Positions 14,001 to 21,218 of a DNA stretch of 30,221 nt are shown piece by piece (the first letter of the stretch is position 1; each line of letters starts with the position of its first letter). The notes under the pieces are model-generated. The model was not told the origin of the DNA and searched no databases. It saw only the letters and a program-made list of their open reading frames with translations. The position numbers and the translations under genes were made by a program. Source of the DNA: a virus; IMG/VR virus record IMGVR_UViG_3300006735_000139, positions 1 through 30,221 of that record; one strand, given 5' to 3'.

Positions 14001-14285
14001 CCTACCAATGCCAAGAATCTGATCAATCTCACTTGGCTTCCTGATCCCGTAAGAGGTGAAGTTGAATGGGAGTTCATTAGAGATGAACGGGTTTGGCTTG
14101 AGTCTGAAAACATCCAAATCAACAACAACAATATTGATTGCTCTTCTTAATTCTCGAAGTCGTTTGTTGACTTGCTTAATGAAAGAATTCCGAAGCATCG
14201 TGGTTCTTGTTGGATCACGCCGCATCGGATTAGATTCATTGATTGTCAGTCCACAATTACAATTCTGGTGGGTGTTCTTCATCAA
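11091..14285 (-). CDS. Giant MuF head-morphogenesis protein with ART-like and metallopeptidase domains
   Basis: This 1064-aa protein (TTG at 14285 or ATG at 14282) is over twice the size of a normal MuF protein. Residues 1-330 form the minor head part, ending in the MuF zinc-like core (Cys293, Cys296, His316, Cys319, Cys321). Residues 389-427 are a Pro/Lys repeat linker. Residues 428-635 could be an ADP-ribosyltransferase-like domain: Arg473 in GRG, Ser498-Thr-Asn after GFMSL, and Glu559-x-Glu561. A second Pro/Lys linker lies at 636-649. The C-terminal part has H940-E-M-G-H944, a zinc metallopeptidase signature; Glu989 or Glu1030 may be the third ligand. It may enter the cell with DNA. The MuF and HEMGH parts are clear; the transferase is inferred. 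Confidence 0.88.
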   Translation of the reverse strand: MMKNTHQNCNCGLTINESNPMRRDPTRTTMLRNSFIKQVNKRLRELRRAINIVVVDLDVFRLKPNPFISNELPFNFTSYGIRKPSEIDQILGIGRQPAFVADTSVILSAQSASAQLNAYQEWFKAQVDAGLLEVAEGFEDRPWTSPYVESSYKKAVVRSYNDVHGLAGEVGPFGSGSRAAFLESAFAGPIGTRQIQLLATRAFQQLQGVTAVMEQNMSRILADGLAHGRGPKTVARELNKVVSGLGKNRCETIARTEIIHSYAEGQLDSYEQMNIDEVGVMAEWSTAGDDRVCELCQSLEGVVLEIKEARGIIPRHPNCRCAFIPALVDEKKKPGQKTRQDEIQKAINKSVRDQAPKGTSLADARKRSTWAGTRRKIAKDRTRTPSLITSKPKPKPKPKPKPKPKPPTPPKPKPKPPKPEPPKPEPSFLNRFWTRGKFSKKDMMNYEVKLNPKWADDVTEVLMTPDGQPLVGRGLLINDENLDDWVLHGDNRGFMSLSTNADAGADIGALIGREKVKNAHFYINPENMIDDVRNSPDILKAVIDKAKSTDQFAKSSVSEIEEYFFFKADDGTLLLKDQNFLSFNEYIRDTKSSLFDGVDSFITYDTKTNTPIIKILDRNKVSYRGTYNLDQRFDGLPKPIPEPKPKIKTVDLPDSKTTGFHQVDAGDFKPFDAKADIQAPVGLNVGNANSSDKFVRRIWNEIGDEGIQNADHAMRIGQLVDDEIMKNKKFRKMRIELQEQADEIKASHVRWESMGELEKHRHMTNLERFNIASQEFSDEYSEAVIEYMEKVRDVGGRAGAVETNGITSSRVATERSIKKVQAELPTDWNELVEENVYLDCASITRGRVQRYGDSLREVDLNVPYDKNHFRSNIERVDPSEKQIRTVYPNISRKGYTKYKGRYNVETEKTVMNFRTSKGRGTGRKGKKRKKMTAKDSTTVHEMGHVIQYSSGNKIQRMEAQFIKKRYIQSSNKTVSKVDGLPQVEDDFFEAYSGKLYSHRTKPLRMDRPVTEYLDEIDNLYELGILNNNYEVFTMGIEGVLHGTDRLILTDPDQAKFVMGLLFGF
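13009..13121 (-). repeat. Low-complexity repeat encoding the Pro/Lys linker of the MuF fusion
   Basis: On the plus strand the bases are tandem near-repeats of GGTTTCGGCTTC-like six-base units, which read on the minus strand as alternating Lys-Pro and Pro-Pro-Lys. The unit repeats can expand or shrink by slippage without shifting frame. The tract forms a stiff extended linker between the MuF part and the next domain. Confidence 0.85.
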
Positions 14286-14610
14286 CTTCGAACTCTCTCA
14301 AAGCATTCCTTGCTATTTGTTTAACATCCCGAAGAGCTTCTTTCACCAATGTATCTGATGGCTCCCCGTATCTGGTTTTGAACATCAGAACAGCGAACAT
14401 GTCCATGAGCAACTTATTTTTTTCTCTTGTGAGAATCTGAAGCTCTTCAACAATTCGATGATTGTCTTGGCAACCATAGAATGATTCTGATTCATTCGGC
14501 TTGATGATTGAACAACCAATCAACACCCCGCATTTGCTACAAATGCCACGATGCGTTTTTTGTAAGCTCTTGCATTTAAGGCAATAAAACTTCGGTCGTT
14601 TCTCATCCAT
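14257..14610 (-). CDS. Zinc-ribbon protein with helical tail, unknown function
   Basis: I start this at the ATG at 14610 (117 aa), since GGAG lies nine bases upstream and the longer frame from 14730 would overlap the neighbouring gene. Residues about 8-26 hold two Cys-x-x-Cys pairs (C-L-K-C ... C-S-K-C-G), the form of a zinc ribbon. A further Cys-x-x-Asn pattern and a long helix (VEELQILTREKNKLLMDMFA) follow. The C-terminus is acidic. It overlaps the MuF start by 29 bases. A role in head assembly or as a MuF helper is possible from position only. Confidence 0.75.
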   Translation of the reverse strand: MDEKRPKFYCLKCKSLQKTHRGICSKCGVLIGCSIIKPNESESFYGCQDNHRIVEELQILTREKNKLLMDMFAVLMFKTRYGEPSDTLVKEALRDVKQIARNALREFEVDEEHPPEL

Positions 14611-14674
14611 GATTCTACTCCACGAAATCGGGGTTGGATTATTCCAAACCCCTTTTCCGATTATCGAGTTGGCA

Positions 14675-14980
14675 TCAAGTCCATTGGCCGGTTGTCTTGG
14701 TAATGAAACCATTGATGGATGTGGTTCCATGTTCGTTTGTGATGGCTAGACGAACATCACAAGTTCCCAATCGAAACGACTTACAATCTGCAATCGTTAC
14801 GCTTGAACCACTGACAGGAATCCAAGTTGTTCCATCATCAGGAGACATCTGTAATTCAACAGCGGCACTTCCACCGAATGTTCCCGATACTGAAAACTGT
14901 CCCTCACCTCCATACCATTGCTGAGAAGCTGATTCACCAGAAGTGGCGGCGGTCATAATTTGAGTCATTGAATTTGGCAT
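14675..14980 (-). CDS. Small beta-sandwich phage protein
   Basis: This is a 101-aa protein starting at the ATG at 14980, with AAGGA eight bases upstream; a TTG at 14983 would add one residue. After about 22 residues it reads WYGGEGQFSVSGTFGGSAAV, then LQMSPDDGTTWIPVSGSS, then a strand and GTCDVRLAITN. This 'G-x-F ... G-G-x-x-x-L-Q-x-S-P-D-G-x-T-W' pattern is common to a family of small phage proteins of unresolved role that look like surface or fibre-associated modules. Located between the DNRLRE-like protein and the zinc-ribbon protein, it may decorate the head or neck. Function inferred. Confidence 0.78.
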   Translation of the reverse strand: MPNSMTQIMTAATSGESASQQWYGGEGQFSVSGTFGGSAAVELQMSPDDGTTWIPVSGSSVTIADCKSFRLGTCDVRLAITNEHGTTSINGFITKTTGQWT

Positions 14981-14994
14981 CAATATAATCCTTA

Positions 14995-15687
14995 CTAAGA
15001 AATGATTCTGCTTGTATTAACGGGGGAAATTACTGGTGAATAGGATGCGGCTTTGATGGGAGCATAAGCATCTTCTGAACTACCGCCCCCACCACCTCCA
15101 GCAGTGTATTCTATTTCTAATTGAACAACTGCTCTTCCGCTGCTGTTCCCATAGGCGTAAATCCCACGAGTGTCTGAACTGTAATAAGTGCCGCTTGACT
15201 TCCATATTCCAAACATCATTGCATTGCCAGATGCCCAACCAGCACGGTCTGTAATCTCTTGGACGATTGCCTTAATATCTGGCGAAGTCTTAACCGCTGC
15301 ACCAGTGGTCACCGCCCAAGATACTGTTGCACTTGTATGGTTAGAATGATTCCCTTCCGCTCCCGTAGTTGGTTGAGCGGCATTATCTTTGGCAAAGCCT
15401 GCCACGTTGAATGTCTTCTCAGAAGTAGACAACCAGTAGGGTTTGAGGTAAGCCGAATCAATAGTGGCTCCTTGCGGAACAGCGACATTCTGGAAACGAA
15501 ACCAGCCCTGCCTCCACGAATAACTATAATCATCCCAATCAAATTCAGCACCTATTAAGATGTAATTAGAATCACCGGCATGATCGGCTGTGTAGGTTGT
15601 TGGACTGCTGGAATAACTGCCGCTTGAGGTGTAAAACCTACCGTCATCTCCGGTTTCAGTTATGTCATAAGTAACTGTTGTTCCCAT
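14995..15687 (-). CDS. DNRLRE-like beta-rich surface protein
   Basis: This 230-aa protein begins with an ATG that shares its A with the portal stop (TAATG). It is almost all beta and rich in Ser, Thr, Tyr and Gly. The core follows the DNRLRE/carbohydrate-binding-like pattern: FRFQNVAVPQGATIDSAYLK, then a strand with Lys-Thr-Phe-Asn-Val, a middle segment with TVSWAVTTGAAV, then PDIKAIVQEITDRAGWASGN and a closing AVVQLEIEYTAG. A Gly6 hinge and a polar tail of about 30 residues follow. Such modules bind cell-surface sugars or proteins. The position between portal and MuF genes is unusual and suggests a head-surface or neck adhesin. The role is inferred. Confidence 0.78.
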   Translation of the reverse strand: MGTTVTYDITETGDDGRFYTSSGSYSSSPTTYTADHAGDSNYILIGAEFDWDDYSYSWRQGWFRFQNVAVPQGATIDSAYLKPYWLSTSEKTFNVAGFAKDNAAQPTTGAEGNHSNHTSATVSWAVTTGAAVKTSPDIKAIVQEITDRAGWASGNAMMFGIWKSSGTYYSSDTRGIYAYGNSSGRAVVQLEIEYTAGGGGGGSSEDAYAPIKAASYSPVISPVNTSRIIS

Positions 15688-17204
15688 TATTCTTCTCCCT
15701 CCAACTCATCTTCCTCTAGTTCTGTTTCTGGTTCTTCAATCACTTCTTCAACCGGCTCTTGTTCGTCAATCATTTCTTGTTCATAGGCTTCTTCATCAAT
15801 CATGTCTTGATCTATTTGATCAGCCGCCGCCATCAAAATGGCTTCCGCTTGATCTGTCGTGAGTCCCATGATGACCGTTAAGAATTCCATTGGCGGAACA
15901 AGTGCATCCGCTCCTGATTGAACGTATTTGGAAATTGCTTCGATTTGGATTCCGGCAACTCTTGCTTTGTCTTCATCACTTGGGGTCGATAGATCAGCAA
16001 ATCCAATTTCGTAATCTTCCACTTCTGGGAGAATACCAAAAGCAATCAACCGATCAATGAAAGGTCTGATGATGTATGGGATCACATACTTGTCTTGACG
16101 ATGCTTGACACGATTGTTCCAAGTTTGTTTGTCTTGGGAGCTTGCAAGTTGAGCCGCTTCCGATCCCATAAAGATTCGATGTGGCACACCAAGCGTTATA
16201 GCAATGGCTTTGATTTGTGCGTTGATGTGAGCTTCAGGATTTGCGACTTGTGGTGATAATGATTTGGCTTGAACTCCAGCCAATGCCAAATACCTTTGAA
16301 GTCCATTTGAGTAAGAATCAAACTCCGCTCTCAATGCAACCGTGTCAAGTTCAACATCTCCAAGATCAGGATTCACTTCAAACGAATATCCAGGAAATGC
16401 TCCCTTCCAGAACATCTCAGCAGAGCCGCCCAATAGCTTTCTAAGGTCATACAATCGGTTATAGACTGGACGCATTCGAGAGACTCCGAAAGTCTCACTG
16501 GAGAGCCTGTTGTCGGCTATATGGACAACACGAGTCCAATGAACTCTGGCAATCGTCCCTTCGTCCAGATTGATCCCTTCACCGATTGTCCCAAATGTAA
16601 TGTTGTAATAAAGCGGTTGACCGAATCGAGGATTGGATTCATCTCTTTCAAATGATCCGATGTCAATCAACGATTCATCGAATACCCGAAGATACAAAAG
16701 TTTGTGTTGAGCGTTGCCAACCTTTTCACCTGTATCAGAGATTCCTTCAACGGGTTCACTCAGATTCTTTCCGTCATCGAGTCCAAGAAGTAAAACACCA
16801 TAACGACCGATGCCGCTCATGATGTCAACTCTTGAGAGATAAGCCCAAATGTTCAAAGCTCTCTGAAGCTCATCGAATGTTGTTTCAAATTCTGTCTCAT
16901 CAGCTTCTTCATTCTCATGGACATGAGGATCAACCGCCCAACATTCCGTTGGGTACATTGATACAACTCTTTCAGCAATCCCTTCCCGATCATAAAGATA
17001 CCGGAATTGTTGAGCAGATATATCAGACGGATAACCGCATTCAATATCTATATCTCTTCGTGGGTCGAGTAGTTTGGTGAGAATGTTTTTCCGCATCAAA
17101 GAAACGGAAGAATCATTTGTGTTGAATCTTGTTTCTGCATTATTTTGCAGAGATGAAAATTGCTGATTAAGATGCTTCAGCTTTTCGGGAATATTCGTGG
17201 GCAT
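15687..17204 (-). CDS. Portal protein, DUF1073 family
   Basis: This is the 505-aa portal through which DNA is packaged and released. The start has GAGG about eight bases before the ATG. Key segments are YDREGIAERVVSMYPTECWA near residue 70, a helix region with LNIWAYLSRVDIMSGIGRYGVLLLGLDDG, RVFDESLIDIG, ARVHWTRVVHIADNRL, and a middle region YLALAGVQAKSLSPQVANPE. These fit DUF1073 (phage portal). The last 50 residues are strongly acidic (Glu-Asp-rich), perhaps facing the capsid interior. It is followed by a DNRLRE-like gene through a TAATG overlap. Confidence 0.92.
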   Translation of the reverse strand: MPTNIPEKLKHLNQQFSSLQNNAETRFNTNDSSVSLMRKNILTKLLDPRRDIDIECGYPSDISAQQFRYLYDREGIAERVVSMYPTECWAVDPHVHENEEADETEFETTFDELQRALNIWAYLSRVDIMSGIGRYGVLLLGLDDGKNLSEPVEGISDTGEKVGNAQHKLLYLRVFDESLIDIGSFERDESNPRFGQPLYYNITFGTIGEGINLDEGTIARVHWTRVVHIADNRLSSETFGVSRMRPVYNRLYDLRKLLGGSAEMFWKGAFPGYSFEVNPDLGDVELDTVALRAEFDSYSNGLQRYLALAGVQAKSLSPQVANPEAHINAQIKAIAITLGVPHRIFMGSEAAQLASSQDKQTWNNRVKHRQDKYVIPYIIRPFIDRLIAFGILPEVEDYEIGFADLSTPSDEDKARVAGIQIEAISKYVQSGADALVPPMEFLTVIMGLTTDQAEAILMAAADQIDQDMIDEEAYEQEMIDEQEPVEEVIEEPETELEEDELEGEE

Positions 17205-17220
17205 AAGAAAACCTCATTTG

Positions 17221-17273
17221 CAATTGTTTCTTCAGCTTTTAATTTTATGAAGTTGTGGTGATTCAAACAATTG
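17221..17273. repeat. 9-bp inverted repeat upstream of the portal gene
   Basis: CAATTGTTT (17221-17229) and AAACAATTG (17265-17273) are exact inverted copies separated by 35 bases, partly within the 72-base gap before the portal gene. Either long-range operator halves or chance in AT-rich DNA could explain it. Confidence 0.35.
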
Positions 17274-17276
17274 AAA

Positions 17277-17537
17277 TCAGTTCAATCTTTCTGCAACTTC
17301 TCGAAGTAGATTTTGCAGATTGCTGGGAGTTACCCCATTGTAATGATAAACGCCATCATCACGATTTCCATCAATCGTAGATTGCCAATGAATCCAACCA
17401 TCGAAAAACACTTTCACATCAAGGACACAAGAACGGTTGAACCAACTAAATTCAACAAAGTCTTCCTTAATGTCTGTATCGTGTGTTCGATGCTTTGGAT
17501 TCAAAGACAACAAAAATTGTTGAGCAAACTTATTCAC
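17277..17537 (-). CDS. Unknown 86-aa protein with GTG start
   Basis: No family is recognised. The frame can only start at GTG 17537 (an in-frame stop lies just before), with no strong ribosome-binding site, so expression may depend on coupling to the gene ending five bases upstream. It is aromatic-rich (SWFNRSCVLDVKVFFDGWIH) with a C-terminal helix NLQNLLREVAERLN. It may be a small regulator or packaging accessory; no prediction is justified. Coding status is supported by length and by fitting neatly between its neighbours. Confidence 0.6.
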   Translation of the reverse strand: MNKFAQQFLLSLNPKHRTHDTDIKEDFVEFSWFNRSCVLDVKVFFDGWIHWQSTIDGNRDDGVYHYNGVTPSNLQNLLREVAERLN

Positions 17538-17541
17538 GGAA

Positions 17542-17799
17542 TCAGTTTGTTAAAGTAATCGACTTAATGGGATTATCATTCCCGCAATTGCAACGATTCA
17601 TTCTGATCATTCTCATGATCTCTTCGGGAGCAGTGTCAAAAAACATTTGTAGCATCATGGAGTTTCGATTTGCCATCATCGAATTTCCTAGTGCGTGACT
17701 TCTGAGTTCACTTGATGCTCTTTCATTCTTCCACACATACCAACCAACGGAACCAATTATTATAAATATCAAAATGATATTGATCACCTTCTTAATCAT
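17542..17799 (-). CDS. Small protein with one N-terminal membrane helix
   Basis: This is an 85-aa protein. Residues 3-22 form a hydrophobic helix (KKVINIILIFIIIGSVGWYV) with Lys residues before it, typical of a membrane anchor with the rest outside or inside the membrane. The remainder is Met-rich (Met-Met-x-Asn-Arg-Asn-Ser-Met-Met, Met-Arg-Met-Ile-Arg-Met-Asn) with a C-N-C-G near the end. I recognise no family. A membrane protein between the phosphoesterase and the portal is atypical; roles such as superinfection exclusion are possible but unproven. Confidence 0.65.
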   Translation of the reverse strand: MIKKVINIILIFIIIGSVGWYVWKNERASSELRSHALGNSMMANRNSMMLQMFFDTAPEEIMRMIRMNRCNCGNDNPIKSITLTN

Positions 17800-17821
17800 A
17801 TTACACCCTCGAACCTCTCTA

Positions 17822-18727
17822 TCAAACCGCTCTTGTGATTTCGTATTTCATCCCTCGTTTTATTGGGTCATGTGAATTGAGATAATAGAACCGAAGCCAA
17901 ACCGCTCCAATTGGTTTTGGTGGGGCACCTCTTTCAACATGCCAACCTCCAAAGCCTGTTCCAAACTCTTCTTTGTATGTTGGTAGACAAATGTGGGTTT
18001 GTGTGTCGTGATAGATTTTTGTTCGACCAACTCGAACTCTCATCAATTCTATTTGCCAAGATTCGTGAACGTGTCCACTAATTACAATATCAGCGTCAGG
18101 AAGATAGGTGGCTTTTCTGTTTGTCTGGATCACTCCTTTTGTGACTGGGCCGCCTCCACCATAACCATGAGAATAGTGAAGCGTGACGTTTCTTCCCAAG
18201 TTCTTTTGCTTGCCTTGCACGATGTCGATAAGTTTGAACCGAACGAATCCAGAATAACCACCGTTGTAAACTGTTTCACCAGAAATGTAATTCATCGTGG
18301 AGCAGAAGCGTTCTGTCAAATCGGTCTCATGTCGCTTCTTGATGGATGCTTCATGATTACCAGCCGCAACCATTGCAAAGTTCTTTGCATATGGGGCGAA
18401 GAAATCAGCACCCGTTTTAATTAAGGCATCGAGATAATTTGAAACCTGATGCTCTGGGCGGAGATCGGATTTGGATGATCTTGGATCGTACTTCCCCTGC
18501 ATCGCACAATACAAATCACCGGCATCAATGATGACGGCATTTCGTTCGAGTGCTTCATCCAAATGTTTCTTCTGAAGAGCGTGGTCGGATTTTGGGTTGT
18601 CCCAATGTCGATCACTCGTGAGCAATACCCATTGCTCAAACTGGGAGACCTTACGATCCCCCAACATCAGATTGATGTCAAATAGATTCTTCCCTGTTTT
18701 CGAAACGTGAAATGGGAGTTCGCTCAT
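17822..18727 (-). CDS. Calcineurin-like metallophosphoesterase
   Basis: This 301-aa protein holds the complete two-metal motif set: Asp39-x-His41, Gly-Asp at 70-71, Gly-Asn-His-Glu at 123-126, His187 in HYSHG and Gly-His-Val-His at 218-221. It probably hydrolyses phosphodiester or phosphomonoester bonds with Mn or Fe. Substrate is unknown; phage relatives may process DNA ends or small nucleotides. It sits in the packaging operon between the large terminase and the portal, after a 91-aa unknown gene. Whether it helps packaging or counters host nucleotide signalling cannot be told from sequence. Confidence 0.9.
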   Translation of the reverse strand: MSELPFHVSKTGKNLFDINLMLGDRKVSQFEQWVLLTSDRHWDNPKSDHALQKKHLDEALERNAVIIDAGDLYCAMQGKYDPRSSKSDLRPEHQVSNYLDALIKTGADFFAPYAKNFAMVAAGNHEASIKKRHETDLTERFCSTMNYISGETVYNGGYSGFVRFKLIDIVQGKQKNLGRNVTLHYSHGYGGGGPVTKGVIQTNRKATYLPDADIVISGHVHESWQIELMRVRVGRTKIYHDTQTHICLPTYKEEFGTGFGGWHVERGAPPKPIGAVWLRFYYLNSHDPIKRGMKYEITRAV

Positions 18728-18733
18728 TCAATT

Positions 18734-19009
18734 TCATCCGCTCTCTGTCTCCATAATATCAAACCGCTGATGTTCGATGATCCAGCAAAACCAACTCTTG
18801 CCATCAAAAGAAGAGATCAATACAACATGTAAAATCTCACCCTCGTTCGTTTCAGCACGAACCAAAACTTGATCTGGTTCACTACTGAATATTGTATCCT
18901 CAACAACGTGTTTGGGATAAGACGATTTTTCAAACGGGATCGCCTGACTTCTCATTTTATTCAAATAATTTATTCGATCACTAAAACCATCGTGATCTTG
19001 TGAACTCAT
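18734..19009 (-). CDS. Unknown 91-aa protein coupled to terminase
   Basis: The ATG shares its A with the terminase stop (TAATG at 19007-19011), so it is translated after terminase. It has a helical N-terminus followed by strands (QVLVRAETNEGEILHVVLIS, then SWFCWIIEHQRF). I recognise no family. The position suggests a terminase or phosphoesterase accessory, but I make no function claim. Confidence 0.75.
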   Translation of the reverse strand: MSSQDHDGFSDRINYLNKMRSQAIPFEKSSYPKHVVEDTIFSSEPDQVLVRAETNEGEILHVVLISSFDGKSWFCWIIEHQRFDIMETESG

Positions 19010-20466
19010 TATATTGTACCCACAACTCTTTTTTGTTTAGTGATTAAATTGAATGCACCTGAAGAGGCATCCACTTGATCTTTGTAGGTTGATGCTGGGA
19101 AGAATCGAAGCTCTTCAAGGAAATCAGAATTCCAATCTGCTTTTTTTATTGAGACATTATTTGAATTGACTTGGCTGGAGAATGGGTCAGCCCTCAATGC
19201 TTTGTCACCTGTTGGCCTGTCAGTCTTCACACGGAATCCAGCAAGCCTTCGAACGGTTGCTTCTGCTGATTCCTTGCCGCCACTTCCTGGCTCTTGTTCA
19301 AGTCCTATGATGGTTCCCTTACCATCGGCTTGTGCGGTTTGTTGAATCACCTTTTCACGCTCTGAGCTATCCCATTGCCCCCGTATGATGTCCAAAACCC
19401 AATATCGATTGTCAGCATCGACACCAATCAAAGCTCCCACCGTATAAGCTCCCGCCCCATGTGTTCCAGCCTTATCCCAAAACCGAACACGTTTCCGAAT
19501 AGATGATTCAGATGGAGCTTCATCAATCCGAATTCTCTCCACCTTAAACATTCCCCCACCGAGAGGAACAGGGTTCTGTCCATACTGACCAGAGAAACCA
19601 AACTCCCCCAACTGCATTCTCGATTGCCTCAAAATCTCTCTTGGCAATCGAACCGGATCAAACAAACCATCCACATAAAATTCAGATAGTTCTTTCGGCT
19701 TCACTTCAAATCCTTCATTCAAATCCGCCGGAAGTGAAATGTGTTTGACCTTTGCACCCTTCTTCGATTTCCCCAACCAATTACCCGTTGGATCATTCTG
19801 GTGGAGTCTTTGCATTATAAGAATTGTTGGAGTTAAAGTCTTATCCACTTTTCTGGATGGGAGCGTTTCATTCATCCATGTGTTGGCTTTTTTAATCTCT
19901 ACTTCTGACAAAACTTTTTGCGGATCAATCGGATCATCGATGATCAAGAAATGAGCATGGAAACCAACCGGAGACTTCCCACCAACCGTCACTGATTTTC
20001 TCATTCCCCCTTTTGTATTTGCAAAATATCCTTTGGTGTTTTGATCGTCTCTTAATTCTATTTCTGGAAAACATGCAGAGAATGACGGTTTGGAGTCTAC
20101 TCTATCATGGGCGGCAATGATGTCTCTGCATTTTCTGGATAAGTCCATTCCCAAATCAAAAGCATGACTTCCGCAAATGTGTCTAGCTGTTGCCATTTGT
20201 GTCCAAGTCCAAGCGGGAAAGGCAACCGAAGCAATGGTTGATTTGGTTGATGCTGGTGAGATGTTTATGATTAAATCGTAGTCTTTGGGTTTTCCTGCAA
20301 AGACTCTTTCCGCCACCTCTTGAAGTTCATTGCACAAATATTCAATGTGCCAATTCCAAACAGGGTCTTCCGGAATGATGACATCCCAAAACTCTTTGAC
20401 GAATTCAAAGAACGATTGTTTGGTTATGGATCGGACAAGATCAACTTCACTGAATGACGGATTCAA
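19009..20466 (-). CDS. terL: Terminase large subunit (packaging ATPase and nuclease)
   Basis: This 485-aa motor cuts and pumps phage DNA. The ATPase half has the P-loop position at 70-77 (SPASTKST, a variant that lacks the usual Gly before Lys) and Walker B at 174-178 (LIIDD), followed by the coupling motif around TILIMQRLHQ. The nuclease half has Asp331 (RFWDKAG), Glu390 (GLEQEPGSGG) and Asp463/Asp466 (YKDQVDASSGAF), the three RNase H-like metal ligands. Its start overlaps the Mom-like gene end by four bases. Length and motif order are normal for the family. Confidence 0.95.
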   Translation of the reverse strand: MNPSFSEVDLVRSITKQSFFEFVKEFWDVIIPEDPVWNWHIEYLCNELQEVAERVFAGKPKDYDLIINISPASTKSTIASVAFPAWTWTQMATARHICGSHAFDLGMDLSRKCRDIIAAHDRVDSKPSFSACFPEIELRDDQNTKGYFANTKGGMRKSVTVGGKSPVGFHAHFLIIDDPIDPQKVLSEVEIKKANTWMNETLPSRKVDKTLTPTILIMQRLHQNDPTGNWLGKSKKGAKVKHISLPADLNEGFEVKPKELSEFYVDGLFDPVRLPREILRQSRMQLGEFGFSGQYGQNPVPLGGGMFKVERIRIDEAPSESSIRKRVRFWDKAGTHGAGAYTVGALIGVDADNRYWVLDIIRGQWDSSEREKVIQQTAQADGKGTIIGLEQEPGSGGKESAEATVRRLAGFRVKTDRPTGDKALRADPFSSQVNSNNVSIKKADWNSDFLEELRFFPASTYKDQVDASSGAFNLITKQKRVVGTI

Positions 20467-21218
20467 TTCACTTCCCTTTTCGGATAGGGTTTTAACAGAT
20501 GGGCGATTTGCTTTTTATGATATGCTCTTTCCTTTTTACTTCCTCTAAATAAAAAGTATCTACCTTTCGAATTCTGTTTTACCTTTTCAACATTTGGATG
20601 ACGTTTCTTTATCTCTTCCAATCTGGTGGTTCCAAATTTGGCTCTCATGGCTCTGGAGCCGTACAACTTCCCATTGATCAACCATCCATCTCTGTCACCT
20701 TTTCGGCTGTTGACGTTTGGATTTGCATCTCTCATTGATCCGACATAATGAAAATTGCAGGCTTGATAGATTGTCCCTATCTCACCAGCTAAATCATCAA
20801 CGGTTGAAGTAATGACTTTGTATTTCTCTGGGAGCATCTTGATGGATGATGTGATCAATTTGGATGCTGAGTGTGGGTGTGCCCAATGGATGCAAACACC
20901 TCTTGAAAGAAGAATGATCTTACCCGTGAAATCGTATTTGTCCCACCGACCAAGATTCTCTATGTACTCTGGAGAGTAGCAGACCACACCACCACAAATG
21001 CCCTCCCAAAAGATGCCAAAACAATATTTGACGATAGCAGGCATACAACCAAGCCATTCATATTTTTCAACAATGAGCTTTGCCGTTTTGCGATCAATGG
21101 GTTTGACTTCAGCTTTTTTAATATCGGTATCAATGGACTCCCACCAAGCACCAAACAGATTCTCACCGGCTTCTACTTTCTGGAAATGCTCCCTCATCAA
21201 TCGCTGGTGAGCTTTCAT
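20463..21218 (-). CDS. Mom-like DNA modification protein (GNAT-type acyltransferase fold)
   Basis: This 251-aa protein resembles phage Mu Mom, which converts adenine in DNA to N6-carbamoylmethyladenine and so blocks many restriction enzymes. The family pattern is clear: KYEWLGCMPAIVKYCFGIFW (residues 52-71), GGVVCYS (76-82), LSRGVCIHWAHPHSASKLI (104-122), then ADDLAGEIGTIYQACNF-type segment at about 140-156 and a Trp-Leu-Ile-Asn-Gly-Lys-Leu motif at 179-185. The C-terminal 60 residues are very basic, suited to DNA contact. Its ATG overlaps the 50-aa upstream gene (ATGA), and its stop overlaps terminase. The modified base cannot be read from sequence. Confidence 0.82.
   Translation of the reverse strand: MKAHQRLMREHFQKVEAGENLFGAWWESIDTDIKKAEVKPIDRKTAKLIVEKYEWLGCMPAIVKYCFGIFWEGICGGVVCYSPEYIENLGRWDKYDFTGKIILLSRGVCIHWAHPHSASKLITSSIKMLPEKYKVITSTVDDLAGEIGTIYQACNFHYVGSMRDANPNVNSRKGDRDGWLINGKLYGSRAMRAKFGTTRLEEIKKRHPNVEKVKQNSKGRYFLFRGSKKERAYHKKQIAHLLKPYPKREVN

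Noticed and set aside
14611-14730. Longer N-terminus of the zinc-ribbon protein
   Set aside because: It would overlap the small beta-protein gene; the ATG at 14610 has a proper GGAG.
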